A stretch of 64,000 nucleotides of DNA from Mangrovibacter phragmitis (GTDB lineage: Bacteria; Pseudomonadota; Gammaproteobacteria; Enterobacterales; Enterobacteriaceae). The translations under genes and the position numbers were made by a program. This document shows positions 1-11,311 of the stretch, piece by piece (position 1 is the first letter of the stretch; each line of letters opens with the position of its first letter). Under the pieces are notes generated by a model. The model worked only from the letters and a program-made list of their open reading frames with translations. It had not been told where the DNA came from and did not search any database. The stretch spans positions 1,178,001 to 1,242,000 of the forward strand of contig NZ_LYRP01000001.1 of NCBI RefSeq assembly GCF_001655675.1, given 5' to 3'.

Positions 1-2
1 AA

Positions 3-1712
3 GCCCACCAGCAGTGGCCACAACTGGCTACATTCGCCACCCAATTGCAGGCGCAGTGGCCTGATGCGGTTGCCGGCTGCCACCGCCTGGTGCTGGATAA
101 TGGGCGCGTAACTGTAGATTTGTGGTTTGGCGATATTAATACCAGCCTCACCCAACTTGACTGCACCCTGAATCAGCAAATTGACGCCTGGTTTCTGGAC
201 GGTTTCGCCCCTTCGCGTAATCCAGACATGTGGAATCAGGCATTGTTTGACGGCATGGCTCGCCTGGCGAAACCTGGAGGGACCATGGCGACATTCACCT
301 CCGCGGGTTTTGTTCGCCGTGGGTTACAGCAGGCTGGCTTTCAGGTTGAAAAACGTAAGGGGTTTGGCCGCAAGCGGGAAATGCTGACCGGTGTACTGGC
401 TGAAGCCATCAGCACGCCACTCTCCACACCCTGGTATACCCGCCAGGCGGCAAGCTGCCGCGAGACGGCCATTATTGGTGGTGGTATTGCCAGTGCATTA
501 TTAAGCCTCGCGTTATTGCGCCGTGGCTGGGATGTAACCCTGTATTGCGCCGATAGCGCGCCAGCACAAGGCGCATCAGGAAACCGCCAGGGTGCGCTTT
601 ACCCATTGCTCAACCAACATGATCCGGCACTGGCCGCGTTTTTCCCTCACGCTTTTGGGTTCGCGCGACGGTTATATGACCGCCTGCCAGTGGCATTCGA
701 CCACGACTGGTGTGGTGTCACTCAGTTAGCGTGGAATGATAAAAGCGCCGATAAACTGGCAAAAATGCTGGATATGCCACTGCCTGAAACACTGATTCAT
801 GCAGTCAGTAAAGAAGCGATGCAGGCAACCTGCGGTGTGGAAACAGGGGTTTCTGGTATTTGCTTCCCGCAGGGCGGCTGGCTTTGCCCACAAACCCTGA
901 CTCATCAGGTAATTGAGCTGGCTTGCCAGCAAGGCCTGAAAGTGCATTATAACCAGCAGGCTCTGAGTCTGAACCGTAGTGGCGCAGGCTGGGAAATTCA
1001 CTTTACCGGGGGCCAGACCACGCAGCATAGCAGTCTGGTACTGGCTAATGGACACAACATTACCCAATTTGAACAAACGGCTCATCTCCCTGCCTACCCG
1101 GTTGCAGGCCAGGTGAGCCATATCCCCACAACACCAGGGCTAGGCGCGCTGAAACAAGTTCTGTGTTATGACGGTTACCTGACACCGGTTGACTCTGCCC
1201 GCGGGCAACACTGTATTGGTGCCAGTTACCACCGGGGCCAGGCGGCGGCAAATTACAGCGAAGAAGACCAGGCTCAAAACCGGCAACGCCTGGTTGATTG
1301 CCTGCCACAGGCTCAATGGGCCAGGGAAGTCGACACCCGCGCAGGTGATGCCCGGTGTGGTGTGCGCTGTGCCACCCGTGATCATCTGCCTATGGTTGGG
1401 AATGTCCCGGATTACGCCGCGTTTATGGATGATTATGCCCAGAAGACCCCGGAAGAAATTGCCGCAACTCAGCGCCAGCTCCCCGTTCATCCGAACTTAT
1501 TTATGCTCGGTGCACTGGGTTCACGTGGGTTATGCAGCGCGCCTCTGGTGGCTGAAATGCTGGCAGCACAAATGAGTGCGGAACCATTACCGTCCGACCA
1601 GAAAACACTGGCAGCCATGACACCGTCCAGGTTATGGGTACGCAAGTGGCTGAAAGGCAGAAAAATAGAGAAGAAAACGCAAGGGTTATGCCCGGCCCTC
1701 AGGCCGGGTTGA
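3..1712 (+). CDS. mnmC: MnmC, bifunctional tRNA 5-methylaminomethyl-2-thiouridine biosynthesis enzyme (5' end cut off)
   Basis: Modifies the wobble uridine (U34) of several tRNAs. The C-terminal FAD-dependent oxidase converts cmnm5(s2)U to nm5(s2)U and the N-terminal methyltransferase makes mnm5(s2)U from it. The open frame enters from the left edge, so only 569 residues are seen; E. coli MnmC has 668. The first part is the end of the methyltransferase domain ([15 protein letters not shown], then [12 protein letters not shown]), and a Rossmann FAD motif ([14 protein letters not shown]) near visible residue 155 opens the oxidase domain. Identity to E. coli MnmC is obvious throughout, ending in [10 protein letters not shown]. 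The last codons run through a GC hairpin at 1691-1708, so the C-terminal tail differs from E. coli. It converges on yfcL. Confidence 0.97.
   Translation, partial: AHQQWPQLATFATQLQAQWPDAVAGCHRLVLDNGRVTVDLWFGDINTSLTQLDCTLNQQIDAWFLDGFAPSRNPDMWNQALFDGMARLAKPGGTMATFTSAGFVRRGLQQAGFQVEKRKGFGRKREMLTGVLAEAISTPLSTPWYTRQAASCRETAIIGGGIASALLSLALLRRGWDVTLYCADSAPAQGASGNRQGALYPLLNQHDPALAAFFPHAFGFARRLYDRLPVAFDHDWCGVTQLAWNDKSADKLAKMLDMPLPETLIHAVSKEAMQATCGVETGVSGICFPQGGWLCPQTLTHQVIELACQQGLKVHYNQQALSLNRSGAGWEIHFTGGQTTQHSSLVLANGHNITQFEQTAHLPAYPVAGQVSHIPTTPGLGALKQVLCYDGYLTPVDSARGQHCIGASYHRGQAAANYSEEDQAQNRQRLVDCLPQAQWAREVDTRAGDARCGVRCATRDHLPMVGNVPDYAAFMDDYAQKTPEEIAATQRQLPVHPNLFMLGALGSRGLCSAPLVAEMLAAQMSAEPLPSDQKTLAAMTPSRLWVRKWLKGRKIEKKTQGLCPALRPG
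1691..1708. terminator. hairpin between convergent mnmC and yfcL
   Basis: CCCGGCC-ctca-GGCCGGG forms a perfect 7-bp stem with a 4-base loop. It lies inside the last codons of mnmC, just before the stop, and 10 bases before the yfcL stop on the other strand. It lacks a clear T-tract on either strand, so efficient termination is only inferred from its position. Confidence 0.45.
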
Positions 1713-1717
1713 GTGGA

Positions 1718-1993
1718 TTATGCTTTGGCCTGGTTCCACAATTTGTCCCACATATCCAGAACCAGTACCTGGTCTGGTGGTGACAACTCCCCGGCGTTGA
1801 TGGCGGTTTCAAGGCTTTGCCCAACATGCTGGTATACCCGCTCGAAGGAGTGGTCATCGCCCTGCTCCACCTCGGCAATAGCCAGAGTCAGGTGCCCACG
1901 CAAATACCCGCTGGCAAACAATTCATCGTCAGAGGCATGCTCGACCATATCGTCAATTAAACCCAGAATGCGTGCTTCAAACGCTTCAATCAT
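1718..1993 (-). CDS. yfcL: YfcL family protein
   Basis: Small soluble acidic protein of 91 residues (E. coli YfcL is about 92) with no assigned biochemical function. The central stretch [20 protein letters not shown] is essentially the E. coli sequence. The frame is open upstream, but the ATG at 1993 has a good ribosome site (AGGAGAGAAA before it) and gives the family length. It is the last gene of the minus-strand run prmB-aroC-mepA-yfcA-epmC-yfcL. Function unknown. Confidence 0.93.
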   Translation of the reverse strand: MIEAFEARILGLIDDMVEHASDDELFASGYLRGHLTLAIAEVEQGDDHSFERVYQHVGQSLETAINAGELSPPDQVLVLDMWDKLWNQAKA

Positions 1994-2018
1994 CTTTCTC
2001 TCCTGGTTGGTATGGCGC

Positions 2019-2573
2019 TCAGCACAAATCTTCGGGCCATGGAAAAGATTCTGCCGTGAAGGGCGCAGAATGATAATACTGTTGTAAAGCGGCAATAAAA
2101 CGAGCCGGACGGGCAGGAACACTTGCAGATAACCAGTGCATCACCTGCTGGTGAACCCGCCGCTGAAACACAATACGGTCGGGTTCAAAATCTCCACTGA
2201 GGTTGTCGCAACTGACATTAAAGGCAAACCCGGCAGCAACACAGAACATCCATTCCAGTGCCTGGGGTTTCACTTCCACATCTTCGAACTGATGCTGTGT
2301 TGCTTCATCGCGCCCGTCCGGGCAATACCAGTAACCGAAATCAACCAGCTTGCGCCGCGCTTCACCAGCAATACACCAGTGTGCGATTTCGTGCAGAGCA
2401 CTGGCATAATAGCCATGAGCAAACACCACACGATGGTAAGAGGCTTCGCTGTCTGCAGGCAGATAAATTGGCTCGTCCGTGCCTTTGACCAGGCGAGTAT
2501 TGTAGTCTTCGGCGAAACAACCATTAAAAATCTCAATCAGTTGTTCGTAGTGATGTGTTTCCATTACTTCCAT
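2019..2573 (-). CDS. epmC: EpmC, elongation factor P hydroxylase
   Basis: Hydroxylates the beta-lysyl-lysine of elongation factor P, the last step of EF-P maturation after EpmA and EpmB. The protein is 184 residues from the ATG at 2573; E. coli EpmC has 182. The likely metal-binding motif [11 protein letters not shown] and the downstream [13 protein letters not shown] segment are conserved. The start at 2573 overlaps the yfcA stop as TAATG, which suggests translational coupling. A second in-frame ATG at 2564 would give 181 residues and cannot be excluded. Confidence 0.94.
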   Translation of the reverse strand: MEVMETHHYEQLIEIFNGCFAEDYNTRLVKGTDEPIYLPADSEASYHRVVFAHGYYASALHEIAHWCIAGEARRKLVDFGYWYCPDGRDEATQHQFEDVEVKPQALEWMFCVAAGFAFNVSCDNLSGDFEPDRIVFQRRVHQQVMHWLSASVPARPARFIAALQQYYHSAPFTAESFPWPEDLC

Positions 2574-3370
2574 TACTGCATACCTAACCAGTGAAGAATA
2601 GTTTGCCCGTGGCTGTCGAACAGTAATTTGGCGCTCATCACCGCCGATACCACCACTATCATAGGGCGAATCAGTTTGTGGCCTTTGCTCAGCACCAGAC
2701 GGGACCCTATGCGGGCACCGCAAAACTGCCCGGCCATCATGACAAAGCCAGTACCCCATACCACTTTGCCGCCAATAATAAACAACAGTAGCCCGCCAAG
2801 GTTAGAAGTGGCATTGAGCAATTTCGCATGAGCCGTGGCTTTAGCAAGATTAAACCCGGCCAGTGCAACAAACGCCAACGCATAAAATGAGCCAGCCCCC
2901 GGGCCAAAAAATCCATCATAAAAGCCCACGCACCCACCTGCAACCAGGGCAAATGGCAGCCCATGTAAACGGCGTTGCCTGTCGGCTTCGCCAAGGCGTG
3001 GCATTAACAAAAAATATAAGCCAATGGCGATGACCAGTATGGGCAGGATCTGGCGCAAAATGTCGGCATGCATATGCTGCACCAGTAATGCACCAGATGT
3101 AGCGCCAATGAACGTCATCAGCACATTCAGTTTTTGGTCTGCCAGGCTCACCACTTTGCGGCGAATGAAATAGAGCGATGAAGAAACTGAGCCACCGCAA
3201 GCCTGTAGTTTATTGGTGGCCAGTGCCTGAGCTGGAGGCAGGCCGGCTGCCAGTAGAGCCGGAACAGTCAACAACCCGCCACCACCAGCCAGAGAATCAA
3301 TAAAACCAGCAAGCATTGCGACAAAAAATAACACCACCAGCACCAGTGGTGAAACCATGAACCACTCCAT
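2573..3370 (-). CDS. yfcA: YfcA, TSUP (TauE/SafE) family membrane protein
   Basis: Inner-membrane protein of 265 residues with about eight hydrophobic segments; E. coli YfcA has 269. It belongs to the TauE/SafE (TSUP) family of putative sulfur-oxyanion or organic-anion exporters; its substrate is unknown. Signature segments AGFIDSLAGGGGLLTVPALL (N-terminal half) and GFYDGFFGPGAGSFYALAF (C-terminal half) form the two-repeat pattern of the family. It sits between mepA and epmC, with its stop overlapping the epmC start. Confidence 0.95.
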   Translation of the reverse strand: MEWFMVSPLVLVVLFFVAMLAGFIDSLAGGGGLLTVPALLAAGLPPAQALATNKLQACGGSVSSSLYFIRRKVVSLADQKLNVLMTFIGATSGALLVQHMHADILRQILPILVIAIGLYFLLMPRLGEADRQRRLHGLPFALVAGGCVGFYDGFFGPGAGSFYALAFVALAGFNLAKATAHAKLLNATSNLGGLLLFIIGGKVVWGTGFVMMAGQFCGARIGSRLVLSKGHKLIRPMIVVVSAVMSAKLLFDSHGQTILHWLGMQ

Positions 3371-3381
3371 GCACTTGTCCC

Positions 3382-4206
3382 TTATAACAATTTTTTATCC
3401 AGTAATGCCTGGCAGGATGCCGGTATCGGTGGCGGTGTTTTTTTACCGGGTTTCACAGCACCAGGTTTAGGCGGCTCGAACCAACTTTGCAGCTCCGCAC
3501 CACAGCCATCACCCGGTGGTGGTGGCGCCTGGTCAATGCACTCAAGGCTGGTTGCCGGGCAGTTCAGACGCACATGCATATGTGCCCGGTGAGCAAACCA
3601 GGGGCGCACTTTGCGCAACCAGGTGCGGTCAGTGCCAGCGGTTTCACACAGTTTTTCTTTGATTGCCGGGTTAACAAAAATCCTTGCGACATCGCTGTCT
3701 TCAGCAGCCAGTTTTATCAACTGGCCGATTTCTGGCTGCCAGAGCGATTCAACCACATGTTTTCCGCCCGGTGCGACCAAATCCAGAGCCTGAGGTTTTA
3801 ACAATTGCGCGCTGGACCAGCGTACTTTGGGCAGTTGCAGGAAAATATCCACATCCAGGCCACTTTGGTGGCTGGCGTGACCGCTACTAAAACGCCCACC
3901 CGCTGCCATACCCATATCGCCAATCAACAGCGTTCCCATGCCGTGTTGGTGCACACTGGCAGACAAACGGCCAATAAACGCCAGCAAATCGGGGTGACCA
4001 AAGTAACGGTGCTGATCAGTACGCATCACCTGGTAATTATCGGACTGTAGCGGCAATGGCTCGGCACCAATAATACAACCATTGGCATACGCACCGATTG
4101 ATTGCGGTGAACCGGCAACCGGATGCGTGATTTTCTGCCAGGGTGTCGCGGCCTGAGCAAGGCCGCACATTAACAAACCAGCTAACGCAAAAATGGTTCT
4201 GTTCAT
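3382..4206 (-). CDS. mepA: MepA, penicillin-insensitive murein DD-endopeptidase
   Basis: Periplasmic zinc metallopeptidase of the LAS group. It cleaves the D-alanyl-meso-diaminopimelate cross-links of peptidoglycan and also the L,D cross-links. The product is 274 residues, the same as E. coli MepA. A signal peptide runs to about residue 19 (LLMCGLAQA, then ATPW). Zinc ligands are visible as H113 and D120 in [15 protein letters not shown], and the HMHVRL motif near residue 210. It starts 5 bases after the aroC stop, so the two are cotranscribed. Confidence 0.96.
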   Translation of the reverse strand: MNRTIFALAGLLMCGLAQAATPWQKITHPVAGSPQSIGAYANGCIIGAEPLPLQSDNYQVMRTDQHRYFGHPDLLAFIGRLSASVHQHGMGTLLIGDMGMAAGGRFSSGHASHQSGLDVDIFLQLPKVRWSSAQLLKPQALDLVAPGGKHVVESLWQPEIGQLIKLAAEDSDVARIFVNPAIKEKLCETAGTDRTWLRKVRPWFAHRAHMHVRLNCPATSLECIDQAPPPPGDGCGAELQSWFEPPKPGAVKPGKKTPPPIPASCQALLDKKLL

Positions 4207-4211
4207 TCAGA

Positions 4212-5300
4212 TTACCAGCGAGGAAGCGAGCTGGCGACATCCGCATTCTGCGCACGCTGGCGCAACGCGTGGTCCATCAGCACGATTGCCAGCATAGCTT
4301 CGGCGATCGGCACTGCACGAATACCTACACAAGGGTCATGACGACCGCGAGTGACCATCTCAACTTCTTCGCCTGCACGGTTAATAGTTTTTCCCGGCAC
4401 CATAATGCTGGAAGTGGGTTTCAGTGCAATGTTAGCCACTATTTGCTGACCACTGCTGATACCACCCAACACGCCACCAGCATGGTTGCTGGTGAAGCCG
4501 GACTGGGTAATTTCATCGCGGTTTTCGCTGCCACGCAGCCCCACCACACCAAAACCATCGCCAATTTCAACACCTTTCACTGCATTAATGCTCATTAGTG
4601 CATGGGCGATATCCGCATCCAGTCGGTCGAAAACCGGCTCACCAAAACCAGGAGGGACGTTATCTGCAACAACCGTCACTTTCGCGCCGATTGAATCCCC
4701 TTCTTTCTTGAGTGCACGCATCAGTTCATCAAGTGCAGCCACTTTATCCGGATCCGGGCAGAAGAACGCATTTTGCTCAACCTGTTCCCAGTCAACGATA
4801 TCCAGTGGGACATCGCCCATTTGCGAAAGGCATGCGCGCACCACAATACCGAATTTTTCAGCCAGATATTTCTTGGCAATTGCACCAGCGGCAACTCGCA
4901 TTGCCGTTTCGCGAGCCGATGAACGGCCTCCGCCACGATAATCGCGCAGGCCATATTTTTGCTCGTAGGTGTAATCTGCATGACCCGGACGGAATACATC
5001 CTTAATGGCGCTGTAATCCTGAGAGCGCTGATCGGTATTTTCGATAAGCAACCCAATGCTGGTACCGGTGGTGACACCTTCGAATACCCCGGATAAAATT
5101 TTTACCTGATCCGGTTCGCGGCGTTGAGTGGTGTAACGTGAAGTCCCCGGACGACGGCGGTCCAGGTCATGTTGCAAGTCCGCTTCAGTCAGCGCAATAC
5201 CCGGTGGGACGCCATCAACAATGCAGCCCAACGCCAACCCATGAGACTCACCAAACGTGGTTACACGGAATACCTGTCCAATAGTGTTACCTGCCATCAC
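4212..5300 (-). CDS. aroC: AroC, chorismate synthase
   Basis: Catalyses the last step of the shikimate pathway, the FMNH2-dependent 1,4-elimination of phosphate from 5-enolpyruvylshikimate-3-phosphate to chorismate. The protein is 362 residues (E. coli 361). Family signatures are present in order: [14 protein letters not shown] near the N-terminus, [26 protein letters not shown] split around residue 110, and [14 protein letters not shown] near residue 325. It follows prmB on the minus strand and precedes mepA, as in E. coli. Confidence 0.98.
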   Translation of the reverse strand: MMAGNTIGQVFRVTTFGESHGLALGCIVDGVPPGIALTEADLQHDLDRRRPGTSRYTTQRREPDQVKILSGVFEGVTTGTSIGLLIENTDQRSQDYSAIKDVFRPGHADYTYEQKYGLRDYRGGGRSSARETAMRVAAGAIAKKYLAEKFGIVVRACLSQMGDVPLDIVDWEQVEQNAFFCPDPDKVAALDELMRALKKEGDSIGAKVTVVADNVPPGFGEPVFDRLDADIAHALMSINAVKGVEIGDGFGVVGLRGSENRDEITQSGFTSNHAGGVLGGISSGQQIVANIALKPTSSIMVPGKTINRAGEEVEMVTRGRHDPCVGIRAVPIAEAMLAIVLMDHALRQRAQNADVASSLPRW

Positions 5301-5335
5301 GGCTCCTTACCGTTGTTATCGTTTAAAGGGGCAAT

Positions 5336-5355
5336 TGTGGGCCAGGCGGCCCACA
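5336..5355 (-). other. hairpin in prmB-aroC gap
   Basis: TGTGGGCC-aggc-GGCCCACA forms a perfect 8-bp stem in the 60-base gap between the prmB stop and the aroC start. No T-run follows on the minus strand, so it is more likely a processing or stability element, or a weak attenuator, than a full terminator. Confidence 0.4.
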
Positions 5356-5360
5356 GCAGA

Positions 5361-6293
5361 TTAATCTTTATAAATACTGAAATACTCATGCGCGGCAATA
5401 AGCTGCGCTTTGGTCAGCATAAAGACGCCATCACCGCCGTTATCAAATTCAAGCCAGGTGAAAGGGACATCGGGGTATTGTTCTGCCAGATGTACCATGC
5501 TGTTGCCGACTTCACAAATCAGGATGCCGCCATCAGCCAGGTAGTCCGGGGAACAGGCCAGTATCCGGCGGGCAAGTTTCAGGCCATCAGTGCCCGCAGC
5601 CAGCCCCAGTTCAGGTTCAAAGCGGTATTCACCCGGCAAATCCGCCATATCTTCTGCGTCAACATAGGGCGGGTTGGTCACAATAATGTCGTACTGTACT
5701 TTGGGCAAATCACGGAAAAGATCAGAACGAATCGGGGTGACCTGATGCTCCAGCCCATGTTCCGCAATATTGCGCTCCGCCACAGCCAGGGCATCCGGGG
5801 AGATATCCACTGCATCCACTTCAGCTTCCGGGAATGCATAAGCACAGGCAATAGCAATACACCCACTACCTGTACACATATCCAGAAGATGTGCCGGCTC
5901 GCCATCCGCCAGCCCGGCAAAATGTGTGTTGATCAGTTCACCAATCGGGGAACGCGGCACCAGCACCCGTTCGTCAACATAAAACTCATGGCCGCAAAAC
6001 CAGGCTTTGTTGGTCAGGTAGGCGACCGGTATACGCTCGTTCACACGGCGAATCACCCGTTCAACAATGCGGTGACGTTCGCTGGATGTCAGGCGGCACT
6101 GACGCATGTCTTCAGGGATATCCAGTGGCAGGTAGAGAGTGGGTAGCACCAGTTGTACGGCTTCATCCCACGGGTTATCCGTACCGTGCCCATACCAAAT
6201 ATTTGCCGCGCTAAAACGGCTGACGGCCCAACGCAGCATATCCTGAATAGTGTGCAGTTCATTGACTGCCTCTTCGACAAAAATTTTATCCAC
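5361..6293 (-). CDS. prmB: PrmB, ribosomal protein uL3 glutamine methyltransferase
   Basis: S-adenosylmethionine-dependent N5-methyltransferase of Gln150 of ribosomal protein L3. The AdoMet-binding segment [19 protein letters not shown] and the catalytic NPPY motif in [14 protein letters not shown] are intact. The frame is open further upstream, but the GTG at 6293 is chosen. It follows a GGAGG five bases away, starts the conserved [13 protein letters not shown] sequence, and gives exactly the E. coli length of 310 residues. It is the first gene of the aroC run and is divergent from smrB. Confidence 0.96.
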   Translation of the reverse strand: MDKIFVEEAVNELHTIQDMLRWAVSRFSAANIWYGHGTDNPWDEAVQLVLPTLYLPLDIPEDMRQCRLTSSERHRIVERVIRRVNERIPVAYLTNKAWFCGHEFYVDERVLVPRSPIGELINTHFAGLADGEPAHLLDMCTGSGCIAIACAYAFPEAEVDAVDISPDALAVAERNIAEHGLEHQVTPIRSDLFRDLPKVQYDIIVTNPPYVDAEDMADLPGEYRFEPELGLAAGTDGLKLARRILACSPDYLADGGILICEVGNSMVHLAEQYPDVPFTWLEFDNGGDGVFMLTKAQLIAAHEYFSIYKD

Positions 6294-6461
6294 ATGCCCT
6301 CCGCAGGCCGTTAGCGCTGTTATTTCGGCCGCTAGTTTGCCACGAACCCGGCGATAAATCAGCATCAGGGCGCGCCACAGAGCTGAAATTGGCGGTTTTA
6401 TTTAATTGCAACCATTAAAGCAGGTAAACTGGCAAGTATTGCATGACAGGAATGAAAAGAT

Positions 6462-7013
6462 ATGAAGAAAAAAGCGCAGTTGAGTACAGAAGACCAGGCG
6501 CTGTTTCGTGAATTAATGCGTGGCACCCGGAAACTGGCTCAGGACACGATTGTTCACAGACCGGTACGCAAGAAAGTCACTGAAATGCCGGTAAAACGCC
6601 TGGTCCAGGAGCAAGTTGACGCCAGCCACTATTTTTCCGATGAATTTCAACCTCTGCTTTCCAGTGAAGGGCCGGTGCGTTATGTCCGTGAAGATATCAG
6701 CCATTTTGAGCTAAAAAAACTGCGCCGTGGCGACTACACGCCAGATTTGATGCTGGATTTACATGGGTTAACACAACTGCAGGCCAAACAAGAGCTGGGA
6801 GCGCTAATTGCTGCCTGCCGCCGGGAACATGTGTATTGCGCCTGCGTAATGCATGGGCACGGAAAACATATCCTTAAGCAACAGACCCCATTATGGCTGG
6901 CCCAGCACCCGCACGTTATGGCGTTTCACCAGGCCCCCAAAGAGTGGGGTGGCGATGCGGCATTACTGGTATTGATTGAAGTGGATGAGTGGCAGCCACC
7001 TGAACTTCCCTGA
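6462..7013 (+). CDS. smrB: SmrB, ribosome rescue endonuclease
   Basis: Smr-domain endonuclease that cleaves mRNA 5' of collided ribosomes, allowing rescue of the stalled complex. It is 183 residues, as in E. coli. The N-terminal basic helix that contacts the ribosome is present, and the Smr domain carries the [11 protein letters not shown] motif (near residue 97) and the [11 protein letters not shown] motif (near residue 130). It is divergent from prmB. Confidence 0.96.
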   Translation: MKKKAQLSTEDQALFRELMRGTRKLAQDTIVHRPVRKKVTEMPVKRLVQEQVDASHYFSDEFQPLLSSEGPVRYVREDISHFELKKLRRGDYTPDLMLDLHGLTQLQAKQELGALIAACRREHVYCACVMHGHGKHILKQQTPLWLAQHPHVMAFHQAPKEWGGDAALLVLIEVDEWQPPELP

Positions 7014-7027
7014 ACCCAGAAACACGC

Positions 7028-7047
7028 AGAGCCGGCAAGCGGCTCTT
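7028..7047. terminator. bidirectional terminator between smrB and sixA
   Basis: AGAGCCG-gcaag-CGGCTCT hairpin lies between the convergent stops of smrB (7013) and sixA (7061), followed by TTAAGTG on the plus strand. Position supports termination; the short T-run makes it moderate. Confidence 0.55.
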
Positions 7048-7060
7048 AAGTGTTCAGACA

Positions 7061-7549
7061 TTAAATTGCTTTTGCCACTTTTAAATTACACGGGCTGATT
7101 TGCCATTCAAATGCCCCTTTGCCCGTTTCCGGCGCAATAGTGACGGAGGCAATCGCCGATGTACAGAACATCGGAGGCGTTTCCTCCGGGCACAGTTCTG
7201 ATACAAGGTACCCCACCAATGGCAAGTGAGAGATAACCAGCACAGACTTTTCACCCTGCTCTGCCAGTGCCTGGAGATAACACCCCACCAGGCCCACATC
7301 GCCGCAAGGCATCAACTCAGGCATTGTTTCTTTCTCGCCTGGCAGAGAAAGTTGCTGACTCACAACATCCAGTGTCTGCTCCGCACGCAAAAATGGACTC
7401 ACCAAAACACGTCCAATTTCTACCTGCTGACCTTTTAACCAGGTCGCCATCATCTGCGATTCGTCAATCCCCACCTGAGTGAGAGGACGAACCGCATCAC
7501 TGGCGGCATCGAGCGCCGCGTCGCCATGACGCATGATAAAAACTTGCAT
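7061..7549 (-). CDS. sixA: SixA, phosphohistidine phosphatase
   Basis: Histidine phosphatase of the phosphoglycerate mutase-like superfamily. It removes phosphate from the HPt domain of ArcB and from NPr of the nitrogen phosphotransferase system. The catalytic RHG triplet is at residues 7-9 (MQVFIMRHGDA), and the second histidine is in VISHLPLVGYL. Length is 162 residues (E. coli 161). It stands alone between smrB and fadJ, each separated by non-coding DNA. Confidence 0.95.
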   Translation of the reverse strand: MQVFIMRHGDAALDAASDAVRPLTQVGIDESQMMATWLKGQQVEIGRVLVSPFLRAEQTLDVVSQQLSLPGEKETMPELMPCGDVGLVGCYLQALAEQGEKSVLVISHLPLVGYLVSELCPEETPPMFCTSAIASVTIAPETGKGAFEWQISPCNLKVAKAI

Positions 7550-7767
7550 ATTGCACCGCTTTTGTTAACCAGAAACACCTGCTCACCCCGCACGAAACCA
7601 ACCGCAATCCGTACGCGCTAACAGGGGGTCGGGCATTGTGCCTTATCCATACATCAAATTGAACGGTGTGTTTTACCGCATTGCTGTAAGGATAGTCAAT
7701 ATCCGTTTATAAAATAACCACACTGTCGTTATTTGCAGTCACTTTTACAAAAACTTAGAGTTCTCTG

Positions 7768-9921
7768 TCACTGGACAGGTTCATTTTTTCGCCAAAAAAA
7801 CTCACCTTCTTTTGCCATTTGTTGCAAAAGCCCGCACGGCGTAAATCTTTCGCCATAACGTTCGGCAAGCTGGGTCAGACGAGTAGCGACTTCACTTGCC
7901 CCAAGGCTGTCCATATAGCGAAATGGTCCACCAAGAAAAGGCGGAAAACCAATACCAAACACCGCGCCAATATCGCCATCACGTACAGAACGCAGCACGT
8001 TTTCATCCAGACAACGGGCGGCTTCATTCAGCATCAAAAACAGACAGCGCTCCGCTATTTCTTCGCCAGGTTTACTCACCCGTGGCGTTACGCCCAGCAC
8101 AGAATAAACCGATGTATCTGGTTGTTTTTTATTCGCTTTAAATGGATTTTTGGTTTTCGCCTGATACAGGTAGAAACCCCGTCCATTTTTACGCCCTTTG
8201 CGGTCATCACCTAAAATTGCCCTGACTGCCGACTGCGGCGCAGCAAAACGCTCACCATAAGCAGTTTCCAGTACTGGCATGATTTTCGTGCCAATATCAA
8301 TACCCACTTCATCCAGCAACTGTAGTGGCCCAACCGGAAATCCTTTTTTAACCAGGGCATTATCAATATGTTCGATGGGCTCACCTTCAGCCAGGCAACG
8401 AATCGCCTCGTTAATATAGGGCGCGAGAATACGGTTCACGTAAAACCCGGCGCAGTCGCCCACAACAATCGGCGTTTTCCCTTGTTTTTTAGCCAGCGCC
8501 ACCACTGTGGAAACCACTTCCGCATCGGTACCAGCATGGGGAATCACTTCCACCAACGGCATTTTATCTACCGGGCTGAAGTAGTGTAGACCGATAACCC
8601 TTCCCGGTGCATCAGCCCCGCGGGCTATCTCTGCAATGGGTAATGACGATGTATTTGAAGCAAAGATAGTGTCTGGCGCACAGTGTTCCTGGATTTCACT
8701 GACCATTTTTTGCTTCAGCGCCAAATCTTCAAATACCGCCTCTATAACCAACTGACACTGGCCAAATCCACGGTAATCAGTACCACCGGAAATGCGCGCC
8801 ATTTGCAGATTACGCTCAGAAGCGGTCAGGTGGCGACGGCGAACTTTTTTATCCAGCATTGACCAGGCATATTGCAATGCGTGGTTAATCCCTTTGTCAT
8901 TGATATCTTTAATGCGCACCGGCAGCCCGGCTTTAGTTGCGGTAACAGTGGCAATGCCACCGCCCATCAACCCACCACCCAACACCCCCACGCGCTTAAC
9001 GCTGACGGGTGGCGTGGCGCTCCCCGGGTCTTTTTTCAGGTCAGTGCTGGCAAAAAACAGGCTGCGTAGTGCCGCCGATTCAGGCGTCATTGCCAGTTCA
9101 CCGAATGCCTGAGCTTCCGCAGCAAGGCCATTTGTCATGCCAGATGACAACCCGGTTTCCATCACATCAAGAATGCGCTCTGCCGCCGGGTAGTTGCCCT
9201 GAGTCTTTGCCAGGGTCTTTTTACGGGCGGTATTAAAAATAAGCGTTCGTGCCAGCTTCCCCGCTAAGAAACGGGTTTTCAACGGTAGCGGTTGTGCAGG
9301 TTGTGAGCCTTTTTTGGCCAGGGAAACCGCCGTTGCCAACAAAATACTTTGTGGTACGACATCATCAACCAGACCACACTTTTTAGCCTGCCGTGGGCGT
9401 AACGATTTCCCTGTCAGGATCATGTCCAGTGCGCCAGGAAGCCCAATCAAACGCGGCAGGCGTTGTGTACCGCCCGACCCCGGCAATAAACCTAGTTGCA
9501 CTTCAGGCAAACCTAACTGGGTTTGCGGGGAATCGGAACATACCCGGCTGTGGCAGGCCAGCGCCAGTTCCAGTCCACCGCCAAGGCAGGCCCCATGAAT
9601 AGCCGCAACCACCGGAACCCGTAAGCTACTTAATTCCGCCATAACCTGCTGCCCGGCACGAGCCAGTTGGCTGGCCTCCCCGGCGGTCTGGCAGGCTTCA
9701 ATCATGCGAATATCTGCCCCGGCGACAAAGTTATCTGGCTTACCGGAAATCAGAACCACACCTTCCAGTTCGTTCAGTGCGTTCAGTTCACCCAGCAAAT
9801 TTTTTACTTCATTAACAAACTCCGCCCGCAGGGTATTCATTTTTTCGCCCGGGACATCAATAGTCACAATGGCAATATTGTCCGGGCCCACCGCCAGGTT
9901 AAATGCGGAAATCTGTTCCAT
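7768..9921 (-). CDS. fadJ: FadJ, anaerobic fatty acid oxidation complex alpha subunit
   Basis: Multifunctional enoyl-CoA hydratase/isomerase and 3-hydroxyacyl-CoA dehydrogenase, partner of FadI. The product is 717 residues from the ATG at 9921 (E. coli 714). The N-terminal crotonase domain shows [16 protein letters not shown] and [14 protein letters not shown]. The NAD-binding motif [18 protein letters not shown] opens the dehydrogenase half, followed by SNTSSLPI and the C-terminal domain with [14 protein letters not shown]. The start overlaps the fadI stop as TAATG and is preceded by GGAGAG, so fadI and fadJ are coupled. Confidence 0.97.
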   Translation of the reverse strand: MEQISAFNLAVGPDNIAIVTIDVPGEKMNTLRAEFVNEVKNLLGELNALNELEGVVLISGKPDNFVAGADIRMIEACQTAGEASQLARAGQQVMAELSSLRVPVVAAIHGACLGGGLELALACHSRVCSDSPQTQLGLPEVQLGLLPGSGGTQRLPRLIGLPGALDMILTGKSLRPRQAKKCGLVDDVVPQSILLATAVSLAKKGSQPAQPLPLKTRFLAGKLARTLIFNTARKKTLAKTQGNYPAAERILDVMETGLSSGMTNGLAAEAQAFGELAMTPESAALRSLFFASTDLKKDPGSATPPVSVKRVGVLGGGLMGGGIATVTATKAGLPVRIKDINDKGINHALQYAWSMLDKKVRRRHLTASERNLQMARISGGTDYRGFGQCQLVIEAVFEDLALKQKMVSEIQEHCAPDTIFASNTSSLPIAEIARGADAPGRVIGLHYFSPVDKMPLVEVIPHAGTDAEVVSTVVALAKKQGKTPIVVGDCAGFYVNRILAPYINEAIRCLAEGEPIEHIDNALVKKGFPVGPLQLLDEVGIDIGTKIMPVLETAYGERFAAPQSAVRAILGDDRKGRKNGRGFYLYQAKTKNPFKANKKQPDTSVYSVLGVTPRVSKPGEEIAERCLFLMLNEAARCLDENVLRSVRDGDIGAVFGIGFPPFLGGPFRYMDSLGASEVATRLTQLAERYGERFTPCGLLQQMAKEGEFFWRKNEPVQ

Positions 9922-11231
9922 TATTCGCTCTCCAGTACCATTGCCGCACCAAGCCCACCCGCGGCACAAGCCGTGACCAGCCCAAGCCCACCACCACGAC
10001 GGCGTAATTCATTAAGTGTCTGCGTAATCATTCGTGTGCCTGTTGCTGCAAAGGGGTGCCCGTAGGCCAGTGAACCGCCCAGCACATTAAACTTGTCCAT
10101 ATCGACTTCGCCGGTTGCGCCACTCTGCCCCAGCACATCCCGGCCAAATTTATCGCTGGCGAGGCACTTCAGGTTCGTCAACGTTTGTGCGGCGAAGGCT
10201 TCGTGCATATCAAACAGCGTCAGGTCGGCAAGAGTTATTCCTGCCCTGGAGAGTGCCAGCGGCGTTGACCAGGCTGGCCCCAACAACATGTCCTGCCAAA
10301 CATCAATTGCGGTAAACGCATAGCTGCGCAGGTAGCCTAATGGCTGCAAGCCCAGTGATTTTGCCTGTGACTCCGCCATCATAATGACAGCCGATGCTCC
10401 GTCAGTGAGCGGCGTACTATTTGCCGCAGTCACACTGCCATGCTTGCGATCAAAGGCCGGGCGCAGGCGGGCATAATCTGCCAGCGAAGTTTCCGGGCGA
10501 ATATTATTATCCTGGTGAAAAGCGGCTGTATAAGGAGGAATAAAAGCGGTCATGACCTCATCATTCAATTTGCCTTCCTGCCAGGCAAGTGCTGCAAGCT
10601 GGTGTGAACGGTAAGCGAGGGCATCCTGATCTTCACGGGAAATACTGTGTGTTTTGGCCATTTGTTCCGCGGTGTCACCCATACGTAAACCCGTGGAGTA
10701 TTCCGCGACAGCAGGAGGGACTGGCATCAGGTCGCGCAGGCGCAGGCGCGAGAAAAGTTTCAGGCGTTGCGCGACTGAGCGTGTTTTTGTGATATCAACC
10801 AACGTTTTTGCCAGCTTACGGCTCACCCCTATCGGCAGAACAGAAGATGAATCCGCCCCGCCCGCAACTCCAGTATGAATGGTGCCAACCATAATACTTT
10901 CGGCAATATTAGCGACAGCCTGGAAACTGGTTGCACAAGCACGGCTGACGCTGTAAGCATCAGTATGCACTGACATCCCGGTTCCCAGGACAATTTCCCG
11001 GGCGATATTGGGTGCTTCCGGCATTTGTACCACCTGGCCGAATACCAACTGTTGAACCAGTTGCGGGTCTATTTCATTGCGAGTGAGTAGTTCACTCACC
11101 ACCATTTTTCCCAGTTCAACAGCGGGTATACCATGAAACGCAGTAGCCTGGCGTGCGAACGGTGTTCTTAACCCGGCAATAAATGCAACACGATCCCCCT
11201 GGCGAGTAACCAGTGGCAGCGACTGTTTCAT
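9921..11231 (-). CDS. fadI: FadI, 3-ketoacyl-CoA thiolase
   Basis: Beta subunit of the FadIJ complex, cleaving 3-ketoacyl-CoA to acetyl-CoA and a shortened acyl-CoA. The length is 436 residues, as in E. coli, from the ATG at 11231, which has GGGGAG five bases upstream. An in-frame TTG at 11243 is rejected. The nucleophilic cysteine lies in [15 protein letters not shown] and the C-terminal active-site segments are [14 protein letters not shown] and [13 protein letters not shown] FadR-like operator lies 30 bases upstream. Confidence 0.97.
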   Translation of the reverse strand: MKQSLPLVTRQGDRVAFIAGLRTPFARQATAFHGIPAVELGKMVVSELLTRNEIDPQLVQQLVFGQVVQMPEAPNIAREIVLGTGMSVHTDAYSVSRACATSFQAVANIAESIMVGTIHTGVAGGADSSSVLPIGVSRKLAKTLVDITKTRSVAQRLKLFSRLRLRDLMPVPPAVAEYSTGLRMGDTAEQMAKTHSISREDQDALAYRSHQLAALAWQEGKLNDEVMTAFIPPYTAAFHQDNNIRPETSLADYARLRPAFDRKHGSVTAANSTPLTDGASAVIMMAESQAKSLGLQPLGYLRSYAFTAIDVWQDMLLGPAWSTPLALSRAGITLADLTLFDMHEAFAAQTLTNLKCLASDKFGRDVLGQSGATGEVDMDKFNVLGGSLAYGHPFAATGTRMITQTLNELRRRGGGLGLVTACAAGGLGAAMVLESE

Positions 11232-11260
11232 AAAGCTCCCCAAATCGAATAATTAGCGCA

Positions 11261-11277
11261 AAGTGGTCTGACCTGAT
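11261..11277. promoter_or_regulatory. FadR operator upstream of fadIJ
   Basis: The 17-mer AAGTGGTCTGACCTGAT matches the FadR consensus (AACTGGTCGGACCTGTT as I recall it) at 14 of 17 positions. It lies 30 bases upstream of the fadI start, where repression in the absence of long-chain acyl-CoA is expected. FadR control of fadIJ is established for E. coli; the site here is inferred from sequence. Confidence 0.75.
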
Positions 11278-11311
11278 AAAAGTTTTAACCAAATTTTTAC
11301 ACTACGCCAAC

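Noticed and set aside
5169-6146. 325-codon plus-strand open frame opposite aroC and prmB
   Set aside because: It lies fully antisense to two certain genes, has no recognisable protein features and mirrors their codon pattern.
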